Assembly: GCA_032718475.1 (NCBI GenBank)
Contig: JAUCBJ010008759.1
Span: forward strand, 1 to 64,000
Reading direction: 5' to 3'
DNA length: 64,000 nucleotides
Origin: Nemertoderma westbladi
Taxonomy: Eukaryota > Xenacoelomorpha > Nemertodermatida > Nemertodermatidae
Shown: positions 55,163 through 64,000 of the stretch, in pieces
Layout: each line of letters starts with the position of its first letter
Numbering within the stretch: the first letter of the stretch is position 1
The notes under the pieces: generated by a model
Told to the model about the DNA's origin: nothing
The model's input: the letters and a program-made list of their open reading frames with translations, nothing else
Databases searched by the model: none
Program-made: the position numbers and the translations under genes

Positions 55163-56542
55163 TTGTTGAGAAATCCACAGATGCGCTTAAGGGATCGTTT
55201 CTCTAGCACAATGATAGATGGGTTAATACGTGTTGGAGGGAGATTAACTAATGCTCCATTGTCCTTTGACACTAAGTTTCCCATACTCATTAGAAATCTC
55301 GAAATACAAATCAAGATGATTGTAGATGTTCACAGTAAGCTTTACCATGCTGGTAGGGAACGAGTTCTTAGCGAAATTCGAACTCGCTATTACTTCTATA
55401 AGCCCCGTAGAGCTCTAAACCAAGTTCTTAGGAACTGTATACCCTGTAGGAAAGCATTTAGTAGGCCTTTAACACAGCGAGAGGCAGAATTACCTAGGGA
55501 ACGAGTAAGCTGTTATGAACCACCCTTTACTATTACTGGTGTAGATTTATTTGGCCCTATTGAAGTATATCGTGCTAGGACTATAGTCAAGCGATGGTGC
55601 GTCATCTTTGTCTGTATGACTTGTAGAGCGATCCATCTAGATATGGTGAACGATCTATCTACCAACAGCTTCATACTGAGTTTACGCCGACAAATCGCTC
55701 GTTTTGGGACTAGCAACACTATGAGATCTGACAAAGGAACAAATTTCATTGGCGCCAATAACGAGATCAAAGCTTACGTAAAGGATTGGAACCAAAGACA
55801 GGTGGAAGATCAGCTACGAGTAACAGCATCTAGCTGGACCTTCAACGCCGCCGACGCCCCTTGGTGGGGAGGAAGTTGGGAGAGACTCATACGAAGCGTG
55901 AAGACCGCATGTCACTTTAATGTGCCGTGCCGCGCGTATCTCACCGACGAACTTTTGCGGACGTTAATGGAAGAAATCGCCGCCTATCTCAATGAGAGAC
56001 CACTTATGCCAGTCTCATCTAGTCCCAACGCCCTAGAAGCGCTAACACCCGTGCATTTCCTACTAAAGAAACCTGTAGCCATGCTCCCGCAATCGGAAAT
56101 AACAGACGGAGATGAATACTGCCGACAAACTTTGCAACTTATGCAGTTATTATCCTATCATTTCGCTGACCATTTCGAAAAGCATTATCTTCCTATGCTA
56201 CAACTTCGAACAAAGCAGTTTGCACAGCAAGAAAACGTCAGCGCCGGAGACATGGTCCTTATCGTGGAATCAGATCTTCCCCGTAAGAGGTGGCAGACAG
56301 GTCATATCATCGAGACTCACATATCCGATGATGGTTTAGTGCGATCGGTAGAACTCGTCGTCATGCGACGTAACTTTAAGAAACCTGGAATTGTGTTCGA
56401 AATGCAACAACTTAATCGCCCGGTTGGTCATTTATGTTTACCGGAAAGAGACCGAGAGTTGTCCGGTAACTATGGAAGGCAAGAGAATCTTCCCACGACC
56501 ACCTCCCTAATCCAACAAACATCTAGGGACTCCGCAATGTAA
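55163..56542 (+). CDS. BEL/Pao element 3 integrase, intact domain set
   Basis: A 459-codon frame encodes the retrotransposon integrase, which inserts the cDNA into host DNA. It shows the N-terminal HHCC zinc finger (VDVHSKLYHAG ... NCIPCRK). The catalytic core has all three acidic residues: D in TGVDLFGPIEV, D in MRSDKGTNFIGANNEI and E in DAPWWGGSWERLI. A C-terminal domain of the DUF5641 type follows (GDMVLIVESDLPRKRWQTGHI). It was originally part of a longer pol; the ATG at 55163 is internal, and the frame begins just upstream after a stop. It has no stop over 1.4 kb, in contrast to the rest of the element. The frame ends with TAA at 56540. Confidence 0.9.
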   Translation: MLRNPQMRLRDRFSSTMIDGLIRVGGRLTNAPLSFDTKFPILIRNLEIQIKMIVDVHSKLYHAGRERVLSEIRTRYYFYKPRRALNQVLRNCIPCRKAFSRPLTQREAELPRERVSCYEPPFTITGVDLFGPIEVYRARTIVKRWCVIFVCMTCRAIHLDMVNDLSTNSFILSLRRQIARFGTSNTMRSDKGTNFIGANNEIKAYVKDWNQRQVEDQLRVTASSWTFNAADAPWWGGSWERLIRSVKTACHFNVPCRAYLTDELLRTLMEEIAAYLNERPLMPVSSSPNALEALTPVHFLLKKPVAMLPQSEITDGDEYCRQTLQLMQLLSYHFADHFEKHYLPMLQLRTKQFAQQENVSAGDMVLIVESDLPRKRWQTGHIIETHISDDGLVRSVELVVMRRNFKKPGIVFEMQQLNRPVGHLCLPERDRELSGNYGRQENLPTTTSLIQQTSRDSAM

Positions 56543-57553
56543 CAGCGTTGGAGTGGGTATGTGACTACATTATTTTATTTTTATTTTTATATTTATGTAT
56601 GTATTATTATGTAATTTTTATTATTATAATTGTTTTCTTTAATTTTATTTAGTAGAATAATATTTTAATGATTATTCAGTAGATTAGTGCAATATATTCG
56701 TGTTTTATTACTTAATCACTTAGTATAATATATTTCGTTAACGGCGAGAAATAATTCATTTTCTCTTTCCTTACTGTCCGTATCATACTATAAATACGTG
56801 ACTAAGGTATTGATGAAATGTCAGTACTTATTAAAGTACAATATACCGCCCCTACTATACTTAAGTATTATTGGTAAGTAGAGTATTAGGAATGCAAAGT
56901 TCAGATCCTCGTGTCTCGGCTAAACCAAGCTCTGGATAGACCTTGGAAACGACTTGCCTCTTCTCACTGACATTGTTTCTTGCAATATTGCTCTCATACC
57001 GTATCTTAAATAATACATATAGTAGAATGATGTCCATTTAACAGTAGCGTTGAAACGCAAAATAAATCTGTTAAACCCTTTGACCATCTGAAATTCTAGT
57101 CGATCAAGATATCGCGGCACCCACCGATATACTTGAAAGACAAAATTCTAGAATCAGTGGTTAACGTCCAATCGACCAATATTGACCAATCATTGCTATA
57201 TCGAGATATTGATCATACCTCCTCCTACCAAACCTCCCCATCATTTACTATTGATCTGTATGCTTATATTGGTATCCATACCTCCTGTTTGTGTACCATC
57301 TTGATGGTATTTATAATATCAACCTCCACCCCTTTTGTCGTTGATTGTATAATCAACTATCAATAATTTCCTCAAGTCCATGGCTATTGATAGAAGGACT
57401 GAAAGGACACAATAATAGTGTTGAATCCTCTTACTGAGATCGTATTTTTGCCTATTTCTGAATATATATGACATAGGCCTTCCCTTGCCCTATATCATCA
57501 ATGGAAGACATATTAGGTGAATACAATAAATTCATCAGATTCGAATGCTTTAG
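56543..57553 (+). other. Non-coding stretch between integrase and the downstream ORF
   Basis: About 1 kb of AT-rich sequence. Small frames at 56920-57120 and 57133-57366 have no motif. The end of this stretch, GAATGCTTTAG at 57543-57553, is a possible splice acceptor for the downstream ORF. Confidence 0.5.
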
Positions 57554-58798
57554 GCGCTTTCTGACTCCGTTCCGCAACGTTCAAGGACAGGACAGTTCAA
57601 GGACCGCGCTTTGACTAAGCTCAGCTTAAGAGACTCAGCTGCTGAGAAGTTGGACAGCGCTGGATTCGCCATTTTTAAGGACGTTTGTATACAGAACCTA
57701 CATTCATCTGTCATACAAAGACCCCGAATCCCCACAGGTTATTCTATTGTGGAAGTTCAAACAGTGGGTTCACTTGAAGAAACAGCTGCACCTATCTCAG
57801 CTATGCAAGTGGAAGAAGAACCAATTTGCTTGGAATCCGAAGAGATTCAACCCACAGCCCCCAGGAGTAGCGACAATGATTATGTGTTGGAATGGTATCA
57901 GGTTCCACAATGTCTCACGGCATATGATTATCGGCATGCCAATTACATTTCAAGGAAACATTGCCGATTATGTGCATCACGAGACCACTTTACCCCGGTG
58001 AACTCCAGCGAACCCTGCTCCTACTTTAAAGATCAACCTATTATGGAGATTTATAGTGCGTATTGTAGACTCAACAATCTACACATATTCGCCGTCTGTC
58101 CTCAATTTATGACTCAATGTCACCATTGTCAGTTCAAAGGACACGCAAGTTTCGATTGCCCTTTCAACCGAGATCTGGAGAGCGTAGACGAAACAGTTAC
58201 CCTGCGCTACATCAGAGCTTGGGAAGCCAATGCGGATCTCCATTGCGAATCACGTCACCGATACTATCCAGGACGTGCATATGAAGGAGTCTATGCGTTT
58301 CACCCATACCTCTTTGCATCCGTCGAACAAAATTCTCGCATTCCCAGTTACGAAATGATGAAGTGTGTTGGCGAGAATATTTCGACTAAATATGTTCGCA
58401 AGTATCTTAGGAATATTAATCCCAATAACCTGAATTCCTATAACTTGATCAACTTCATCCGTCAAGATCAGGAATACGGCGACTTGTACATAAACTCGCA
58501 TCCTGAATTACAAGAAATTCATCGACGACCATATGAATATAAAGCCAGAGAATGCGAATTAGAGAGAACAATCAAACCGCGGAAATTTCTCACTACACAC
58601 GGTCAACCTACCGCTGTCGTACAAACGACCCATCAAGGACCGGTAAGAGCTGCCATCCTGAAACAAGCTCTAAAGGTTGTTCGCCCTCGTTCCACCGATA
58701 TTGATATCGATCAACCGGGTACTTCGACCGGTGGATACACCGGTCGATCAGAGCAATCAGAGCAATCTTCCCAGTTATGCCAGCAGAGACCCACCTGA
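57554..58798 (+). CDS. Zinc-knuckle ORF downstream of BEL3 integrase, function unknown
   Basis: The frame is open from 57554 to TGA at 58796-58798 (about 414 codons). No ATG occurs before about 57800: the apparent start at 57611 is TTG. Expression by splicing onto an upstream AUG is therefore plausible, and CTTTAG just before 57554 could be the acceptor. Visible parts are KLSLRDSAAEKLDSAGFAIF, an acidic linker, a first cysteine cluster CRLCASRDHFTPVNSSEPC followed by SYFKD, and a true CCHC knuckle CHHCQFKGHASFDC (about 58118-58160). A tyrosine-rich domain (HRYYPGRAYEGVYAFHPYLF) and a basic then Ser/Gln-rich tail follow. The order of two zinc motifs, the first followed by a short F-K segment, mirrors the end of BEL gag. 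It sits where env-like genes lie, yet no signal peptide or membrane segment is seen. Its 3' two-thirds lies within the long direct repeat. Confidence 0.65.
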   Translation, partial: ALSDSVPQRSRTGQFKDRALTKLSLRDSAAEKLDSAGFAIFKDVCIQNLHSSVIQRPRIPTGYSIVEVQTVGSLEETAAPISAMQVEEEPICLESEEIQPTAPRSSDNDYVLEWYQVPQCLTAYDYRHANYISRKHCRLCASRDHFTPVNSSEPCSYFKDQPIMEIYSAYCRLNNLHIFAVCPQFMTQCHHCQFKGHASFDCPFNRDLESVDETVTLRYIRAWEANADLHCESRHRYYPGRAYEGVYAFHPYLFASVEQNSRIPSYEMMKCVGENISTKYVRKYLRNINPNNLNSYNLINFIRQDQEYGDLYINSHPELQEIHRRPYEYKARECELERTIKPRKFLTTHGQPTAVVQTTHQGPVRAAILKQALKVVRPRSTDIDIDQPGTSTGGYTGRSEQSEQSSQLCQQRPT

Positions 58799-59688
58799 GA
58801 AAGCTAGCGCATGCGCATTTAGTTGTCGTTTTTCTGAGAATTAGATCCCTCTCAGAATTCTGTACTAAGTACGGTCGTTTCAGACTTTGGCCCAAGAACA
58901 TCTGATGGCCTTAGTTATAAGAACGTAAATCTATTAACTGAATCACTGGTCATACATTTCAAACTGAACTTCATGAACACATACTGACTGTCCACCGCAC
59001 TGTTTTACTGCTGTTTTATATTGTGTTAATTATTGTTTATATTAATGGATGTTATATTTGGAGAATACCGATAAATAATCGTAAACCCCTCAATCTTCTT
59101 GATTACTGAGGTAAGCGGAGAAAGAGTTTACCGGTAGCAACTGCGACTTAAATTATAGTGGTTTTTGTGTGAATTAAATGTTATTTCATAATCCCTACGT
59201 GTGTCCAGTTGCAATCCTCCTTATATATGATCAAATTCAGTGACGGTCGGCAAATTAGTGTGAAGTAGTGTAAAGTAGTGTGAAGTCGTGTGAAGTCGTG
59301 TGAAGGTTAATAAAGCATCTCCTAAAGAATGCGCTATTTACGAAACTCTGTGGCCATCTAGTTGTGATTAGTGTAATTTATAACTCTGTCTTCATACTTA
59401 AAGCGCCACGTCCTAAAGGAACTGTTAATATTTCCCCGAAAGTAAATATAGTTGTCAGAGATTATATAGTAGCGATCAATCGAATAATACAAAGTAGCTT
59501 ACACCGCAATACTTCCGAAGGAACCCGAATCCAGTCTCCCACACCATGGGTCATACGCCGCGCACGGACTGGCTTCGGCAGATGTAAATTCAGTAAACCA
59601 GGTAATTGGTACGGGCAAAGTCGATTCATAATCAAAAGGACAATTAAAATTGGCAGGTTAAACTGCTAAAGGTCTGAAAGCGCGAACA
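58154..59688 (+). repeat. Long direct repeat, right copy (candidate 3' LTR of BEL3)
   Basis: Matches 42674-44095 over its length. Differences are an 89-bp segment after CTGATG (58907), one extra GTGTGAAGTC unit near 59290 and a 14-bp insertion near 59535. It begins inside the zinc-knuckle ORF and ends GCGCGAACA. Sequence after it (AGTGTTATAGGGG) is unrelated to that after the left copy. See the left copy for the two competing interpretations. Confidence 0.6.
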
Positions 59689-59763
59689 AGTGTTATAGGG
59701 GTATATTACCCCAAATGAAAGTGAGATTTTCGAAAAATTCTTATACAATTTTTTTTATGTGAC

Positions 59764-61304
59764 GGGATCCTAGTTGGCTCGGGATCCCGACTGGATTGAC
59801 TTTTCGCGACGACGTTTTCTATGCGTCGCCGCGTTGGCGAATACTGATGGCCGAAGGCTCAGTAAAATAAGAGTTCTAACGTTGTTAATACAGTAGTTGG
59901 TGTATAATAGGTCGTTAATTTAGTTACTGGTAAATGCTGAAATGATTACAGCACAAACTGATTGGTTACAGCTGACTGTGAAAAACTTGTTCATCGTCTA
60001 CAGTGAATAGATGCCAACTGGTCAGAATACACTCGTGACTGTTAATATTATGTAAATGGGGAAATACATTGCCTATAGGATAACACGTTTGGCCTCCAAC
60101 CGATACACTCCAAATCGAGATGTGCTGGCCTCCCATTGGTCAGCTCACCACGCCCTGTTTCTGCCTCCCAGTAACAGCGTCGAGACGGGTAAAATTTGTA
60201 TGGGTCTCCTAATGATAGTCTCACATAGACTATTTTTCAAAAATAGATACATGATACTGTAGATAATAATTGTATTCTTAAATTATTACTTGTTCGCTCG
60301 AATATACCACAAAATCGCACTTTTTTCCCTAGGGAAAAAAGTAACCCATAGAAATGCATTTACTAATTAATTTTAAATGCATTCTAAATAAATTTTACTA
60401 TTTTTTTCCCAGCGAAAAATAGTAAAATAAAATATTTTTGGTGGAATTTTTTAAATTTTATTACATGTTTTGAATGAGCATCGAAGTAGAAAAGGTTTAC
60501 ACGTAATTTTATCAAAATCCATTCATACACTCAAAAAGGTATTTGAACTTTAGTGTCTGCAAGGCGAACTCCACAACGGAAGTCAATATCAAATATTGGT
60601 TTATGTTGTTAAACGGCTATCTAGTTACATAATAAATATTCGAGAACACTAAATTATTTACCATTGAGTAAGGCAGCATCAGGAGTTGAAGAGTGCAATA
60701 ATTGGAATCACAGTAACTATGGAAGCTATATAGTAACATACTATAAAGTTAAATTTATTTCATACCGGTCACACCATATTTGTAAGCAGATCCATTCCGC
60801 TCTAATTTCCAACCTACAATGGGAAAGGGAGCCAATTTAACAATATTGGACACAGATAAATACCGAGCCAATTAGTGGGCCCGACGCCAAATTACAGCCA
60901 CAGGGAAAGGTGGATGATGCAATAGGGCCAGCTGGTGGGTGAGTTGGACCAATGGGAGGGCGGCATGTGGCGTGTATCAGCCAGAGGCCAATGAATCATG
61001 TTAGCTTCCTAAAGGCAATGAATTATTCCCATATATATTACTGGCCATTCATTGTGCAGCCAGTTGGCACTCATTCCATATAGTGCAGAGGTGAAATAGT
61101 TTTTCACCGTTACGCTACACTACGCTGTGTTACCAGTACCAGTATATTTAACATCTGTCGATTAACAGTAAAGTTCACCCCAATATACTCTTTCATTCAC
61201 CGGCCTACGGCCAAGTCAACCACCACCCAGTCAGCAGCCAGCGCGAGCGCGTAGGGAACTTCACTACAGTCAACCCGGTCGGGATCCCAAGCCAACAAGA
61301 TCCC
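59764..61304. mobile_element. 1.54-kb element with inverted, promoter-like ends
   Basis: The left end GGGATCCTAGTTGGCTCGGG is matched in inverted form by the right end at 61304, with about 33 of 38 terminal positions alike. Similarity between the arms continues inwards for several hundred bases in diverged form: CTTCGGCC versus CTACGGCC, GTTTTTCAC, and CCAAT motifs (60137 in reverse, 60954 forward). No transposase is seen. The 68-codon frame at 60056 has no motif. A further copy of the same end is found at 62040-62580. No target duplication was identified. Confidence 0.6.
60319..60428. repeat. Two strong hairpins in the middle of the inverted-end element
   Basis: A perfect 24-bp palindrome with half-site ACTTTTTTCCCT lies at 60319-60342. 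A second hairpin has 14-bp perfect arms, ATTTTACTATTTTT at 60392-60405 and its complement at 60415-60428, with a 9-base loop. Both share TTTTTCCC in the stem or loop, so they may be duplicates of one structure. Confidence 0.85.
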
Positions 61305-61628
61305 TTCAAAATATTGCTCTATATTTTATTAATGAATTAAGTAACAAAAAGTACCAATTTAAGAATAAAAATATTCTCTCGACACTTTATTAACCTCGCT
61401 GACGCTCGGGAAATAAAATGCCTCGAGAATAGTGAAAAAAGGATCCGCTTGCTTTAAAATATATGTAATAAATAATTATATTTCGTATTGGCCTGTTATA
61501 TTTGGTAAAGTAAAAAGGCAGTATTATAATAAGATTACAGAATAACTTTAACATAATCTACATAGTAAAAATATCGCGGGTAAAATATATATAATTTTTG
61601 TATATGTGTTTAACATCCATAGATTGTA

Positions 61629-61984
61629 TAAATTATTAAGTATTTAATCAGGACTAAGGATGATCCAACTCTATAGCAAATGGAGCGGAAAAAATGAATT
61701 CGCCACCAGCGGTGTTCGAACCCACGTCTCCCGATAAACGTTCAGGTATGCTAAGAGGCATACCTGAACGTTTATCGGGAGACGCGGGTAACGTTCAGGT
61801 ATGCTAAGAGGCATACCTGAACGTTTATCGGGAGACACGGGTAACGTTCAGGTATGCTAAGAGGCATAACTGAACGTTTATCGGGAGACGCGGGTTCGAT
61901 CCCTGCTGGTGGCGAATTCATATTTTCCGCTCCATTTGCTATAGAGTTGGATCATCCTTAGTCCTGTTTAATTACTTAATAATA
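61629..61984. mobile_element. Palindromic tRNA-derived foldback element with tripled hairpin
   Basis: Outer arms (61629-61735 and about 61880-61984) are near-perfect inverted repeats running through CAGGACTAAGGATGATCC, CTCTATAGCAAATGGAGCGG and GAATTCGCCACCAGC. Each arm contains a B box and T-arm of a tRNA (GGGTTCGATCCC on the plus strand near 61900; its partner GTGTTCGAACCCA near 61712 on the minus strand). The centre is a 53-bp unit present three times (starts at about 61741, 61794 and 61847). Each unit holds the hairpin CGTTCAGGTATGC-TAAGAG-GCATACCTGAACG. The third copy has one C-to-A change. No coding sequence is present. Confidence 0.85.
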
Positions 61985-62039
61985 TATAATTTTTACTATA
62001 ATTTTTGGACTGAGAACTTATTGCTTCTGTGACAGAATC

Positions 62040-62580
62040 TAGGAGTTGGTTTCTAAACCCCGACCGGTGGTGTGTTGTTTGGTACTATACGCATCGCCGC
62101 GTCTGTAGGCTGGTGAAAGGCTGTAGTCTGAATATTGAGGCCGAAGGCCGTAGGAATAACTGAGGTTTTAGTGTAAGTTGTTATAATGTCAGAACATAAT
62201 AATAGCACCGTCAGAATATAATAGCACGGTAGTGACGACGGTTAAAAACCGTTCCGGTCTCACAACTCTACAGATACCAACTGAATCAGAATTAATAAGT
62301 ACAAAGGTTATATTGTTAACACATATTAGTTACTCCTACTGTACTGAGCGGCCTGGCCAATAGATGCGTTCCAATCACCTGTTTTTCCCCTCTCATCATT
62401 GGCTAACCTAATTAATTTCCATCTCGCCACTCCCTGCTGCCACTATCCCCACGTGCTAGCCCCTTTGTCCCTCTGAGATGGTTTATGACCTCTCAACTTT
62501 CTTTGTGGCTGGCGATGTGTATCGCCTAAGTTGGTTATTAGGTGACATTATTATTGGTAATGTCACCTTCCCAACTATAA
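62040..62580 (-). repeat. Additional diverged copy of the promoter-like element end
   Basis: This shares order and motifs with the left arm of the 59764-61304 element: CCCCGACCGGTGGTGTG at the outer edge, CGCATCGCCGCG, GAGGCCGAAGGCC, a GTTAAAAACCGTT segment, and ATTGGC or CCAAT-type motifs (62358, 62400). The inverted partner arm is not found in the window, so this is a partial or solo copy. Confidence 0.55.
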
Positions 62581-62930
62581 TTGGTAAAATGCCACTTTGC
62601 CCATTTTCTGCTGGGTAGTGTAGGGAATTTAATCCGCTTACAGCTTCCAACGGAAATACTATGTAACAATAATAATAGAAACTAAAATATACAGTGATTT
62701 ATATTATAATAAAAAATGTTGTTGATATAATTTTTTGTAAAAAAAAAAACAAAAATAATAGGTAGCACTGGTACCATAGAAACTAAAATAAACAGTGTCT
62801 TATTAAATAACCATAAAAAAAACACTACCTTCGAAAAAAAAACTTTCTACCATGAAAATGTTCTTTACTCGAGATATATTTATTGTGATAATTTTTACTT
62901 GCTATATTTCTCAACACTCAATATTTTTTC

Positions 62931-63062
62931 ACGATATTTTTATACACGATATTTTTACACGCGATAGTTAAACTCGCGATATTTTTACACGCGATATTTT
63001 TACCCGCGATTTTTTTACACGCGATATTTTTACACGCGATATTTTTACTCACGATATTTTTA
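62931..63062 (+). repeat. 16-17-bp tandem repeat
   Basis: Seven to eight units of variants of CACGATATTTTTACACG run in tandem, with changes at the C/T and A/C positions and one unit in which ATATTT is replaced by ATTTTTT. Confidence 0.88.
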
Positions 63063-63472
63063 AAGTCTCGATGTTTTTCACCAATCACAAATACCGAATA
63101 TTAATGTATACGTTTAATATTTAATAAAATAGTGCAGTGAGACTAAACGTGTGGGCCAAGGCAAGTAAGGGATAAACATAATGACAGCAAAAGTATACGT
63201 TTACTTATTCACCTGACAAATATTATTACCAAAATGGAAAGGGAAAACATCAACTTTATCCACGAAAAGATGAAAAAATTGTTATTTCTAATTTTACGAT
63301 AAAGTATTCAAACAATTTCATCAATATTTATTTAATAAACATTCAGCAGATTAGGTTAGACAATAATGGCGTAGGTAGTTTAAATCGAAATTTGAATATT
63401 GTGGGGCGAGACACGTATGGCGAGCCATCAGCGAACTGATATAATTATACTATGGCTACCAGACTAAAAGTC

Positions 63473-63490
63473 TGTGTGTGTGTGTGTGTG
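63473..63490 (+). repeat. TG dinucleotide microsatellite
   Basis: Nine TG units follow AAAGTC and precede TCGGAAGACATAAATGTCGGA, itself a short partly palindromic phrase. Confidence 0.9.
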
Positions 63491-64000
63491 TCGGAAGACA
63501 TAAATGTCGGAAGCCATAATCGAAGTTAATATCTTCAGCTAAATTGTATGGTTGAGTCATTTTGAACGGTCTCTCCATGAAAATTAATTGTTTAGCACCA
63601 TACGATTAAAGTTATTTTGCACAGAAATTAGATATCTGGAATCCATGTACCCCATTCCATTATAGTTTTTTATTTTTTCAAGTGATTTGCGTTAATAAAT
63701 GTATTTTTAATTGATTTAAACATAATTAACATTGTAAATTCATACCCTGATTCCATTCTCCTCCATAGAGCCTAAGGCATGGCAAGGGCAGCGGTGCCCA
63801 ATAATATTTCTTTAAGTTCTACATTACTAACATGGCAAGCTAAAGTCATTGACCATTGTGCCTAGGCTAGTACACAGGGACATAGTAGTCCTGTATAAGG
63901 AATAGTGCTCCTTCAATACATCTCAACAGACATCAATTCATTTGCCTGTGCCTACCAACGCGTGCTCCATAACATAACATATATTCTTGATTTCCATCAC

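Larger units (their letters stand above)
62581..64000. other. AT-rich non-coding DNA to window end
   Basis: No coding region is supported. Contains the CGATATTTTTACACG tandem repeat (62931-63062) and a short TG repeat (63473-63490). Confidence 0.6.

Overview
This is a eukaryotic, almost certainly animal (invertebrate) genomic window. It is AT-rich and dense in repeats, with at most one or two fragments of host gene and many transposable elements inserted in or beside one another. Nothing looks prokaryotic: there are no operons, ribosome-binding sites or compact gene spacing. The BEL/Pao elements, an RLE-type LINE, a hAT-like element, tRNA-derived SINEs and long satellites point to a metazoan. 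The species cannot be fixed from the sequence alone.

Layout. 1-5 kb: a decayed Ty3/Gypsy reverse transcriptase fragment, then a decayed endonuclease-type LINE split by a 1.75-kb hAT-like element with a perfect 8-bp target duplication. 5.9-6.8 kb: a GC-rich, proline-rich, probably terminal exon of a cellular scaffold-like gene, followed by three simple tandem repeats. 8.8-9.35 kb: two head-to-head tRNA-derived SINEs. 9.48-10.18 kb: a 17-bp minisatellite. 10.2-19.6 kb: BEL/Pao element 1, with an uninterrupted gag-protease-RT frame that stops in RNase H. 19.8-26.15 kb: BEL/Pao element 2, which keeps a promoter-like region, a long leader and gag only. 26.15-33.54 kb: a 7.4-kb satellite of 42-bp and 38-bp units with higher-order blocks, starting exactly where gag stops. 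33.5-42.6 kb: AT-rich intergenic DNA with homopolymer tracts, a small repeat family and a 5'-truncated RLE LINE.

42.65-59.7 kb: the most structured part. BEL/Pao element 3 has gag, protease, RT, RNase H and an intact-looking integrase. It carries scattered stop codons, and an RLE LINE on the minus strand splits it between protease and RT. A long direct repeat (about 1.4-1.5 kb) flanks it. Downstream of integrase lies an extra open frame with two zinc-knuckle-like motifs, whose C-terminal half is part of that direct repeat. 59.7-62.6 kb: a 1.54-kb element with inverted ends that look like promoters, a further copy of the same end, and a palindrome built from tRNA-like segments with a tripled hairpin. 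The last 1.4 kb is AT-rich with short tandem repeats.

The coding content is therefore mainly retrotransposon polyproteins: gag for particle assembly and RNA binding, aspartic protease, reverse transcriptase/RNase H and integrase. The points most worth follow-up are the post-integrase zinc-knuckle ORF of BEL3, the repeat-containing insertion inside the RT of the RLE LINE, and the inverted promoter-ended element family.
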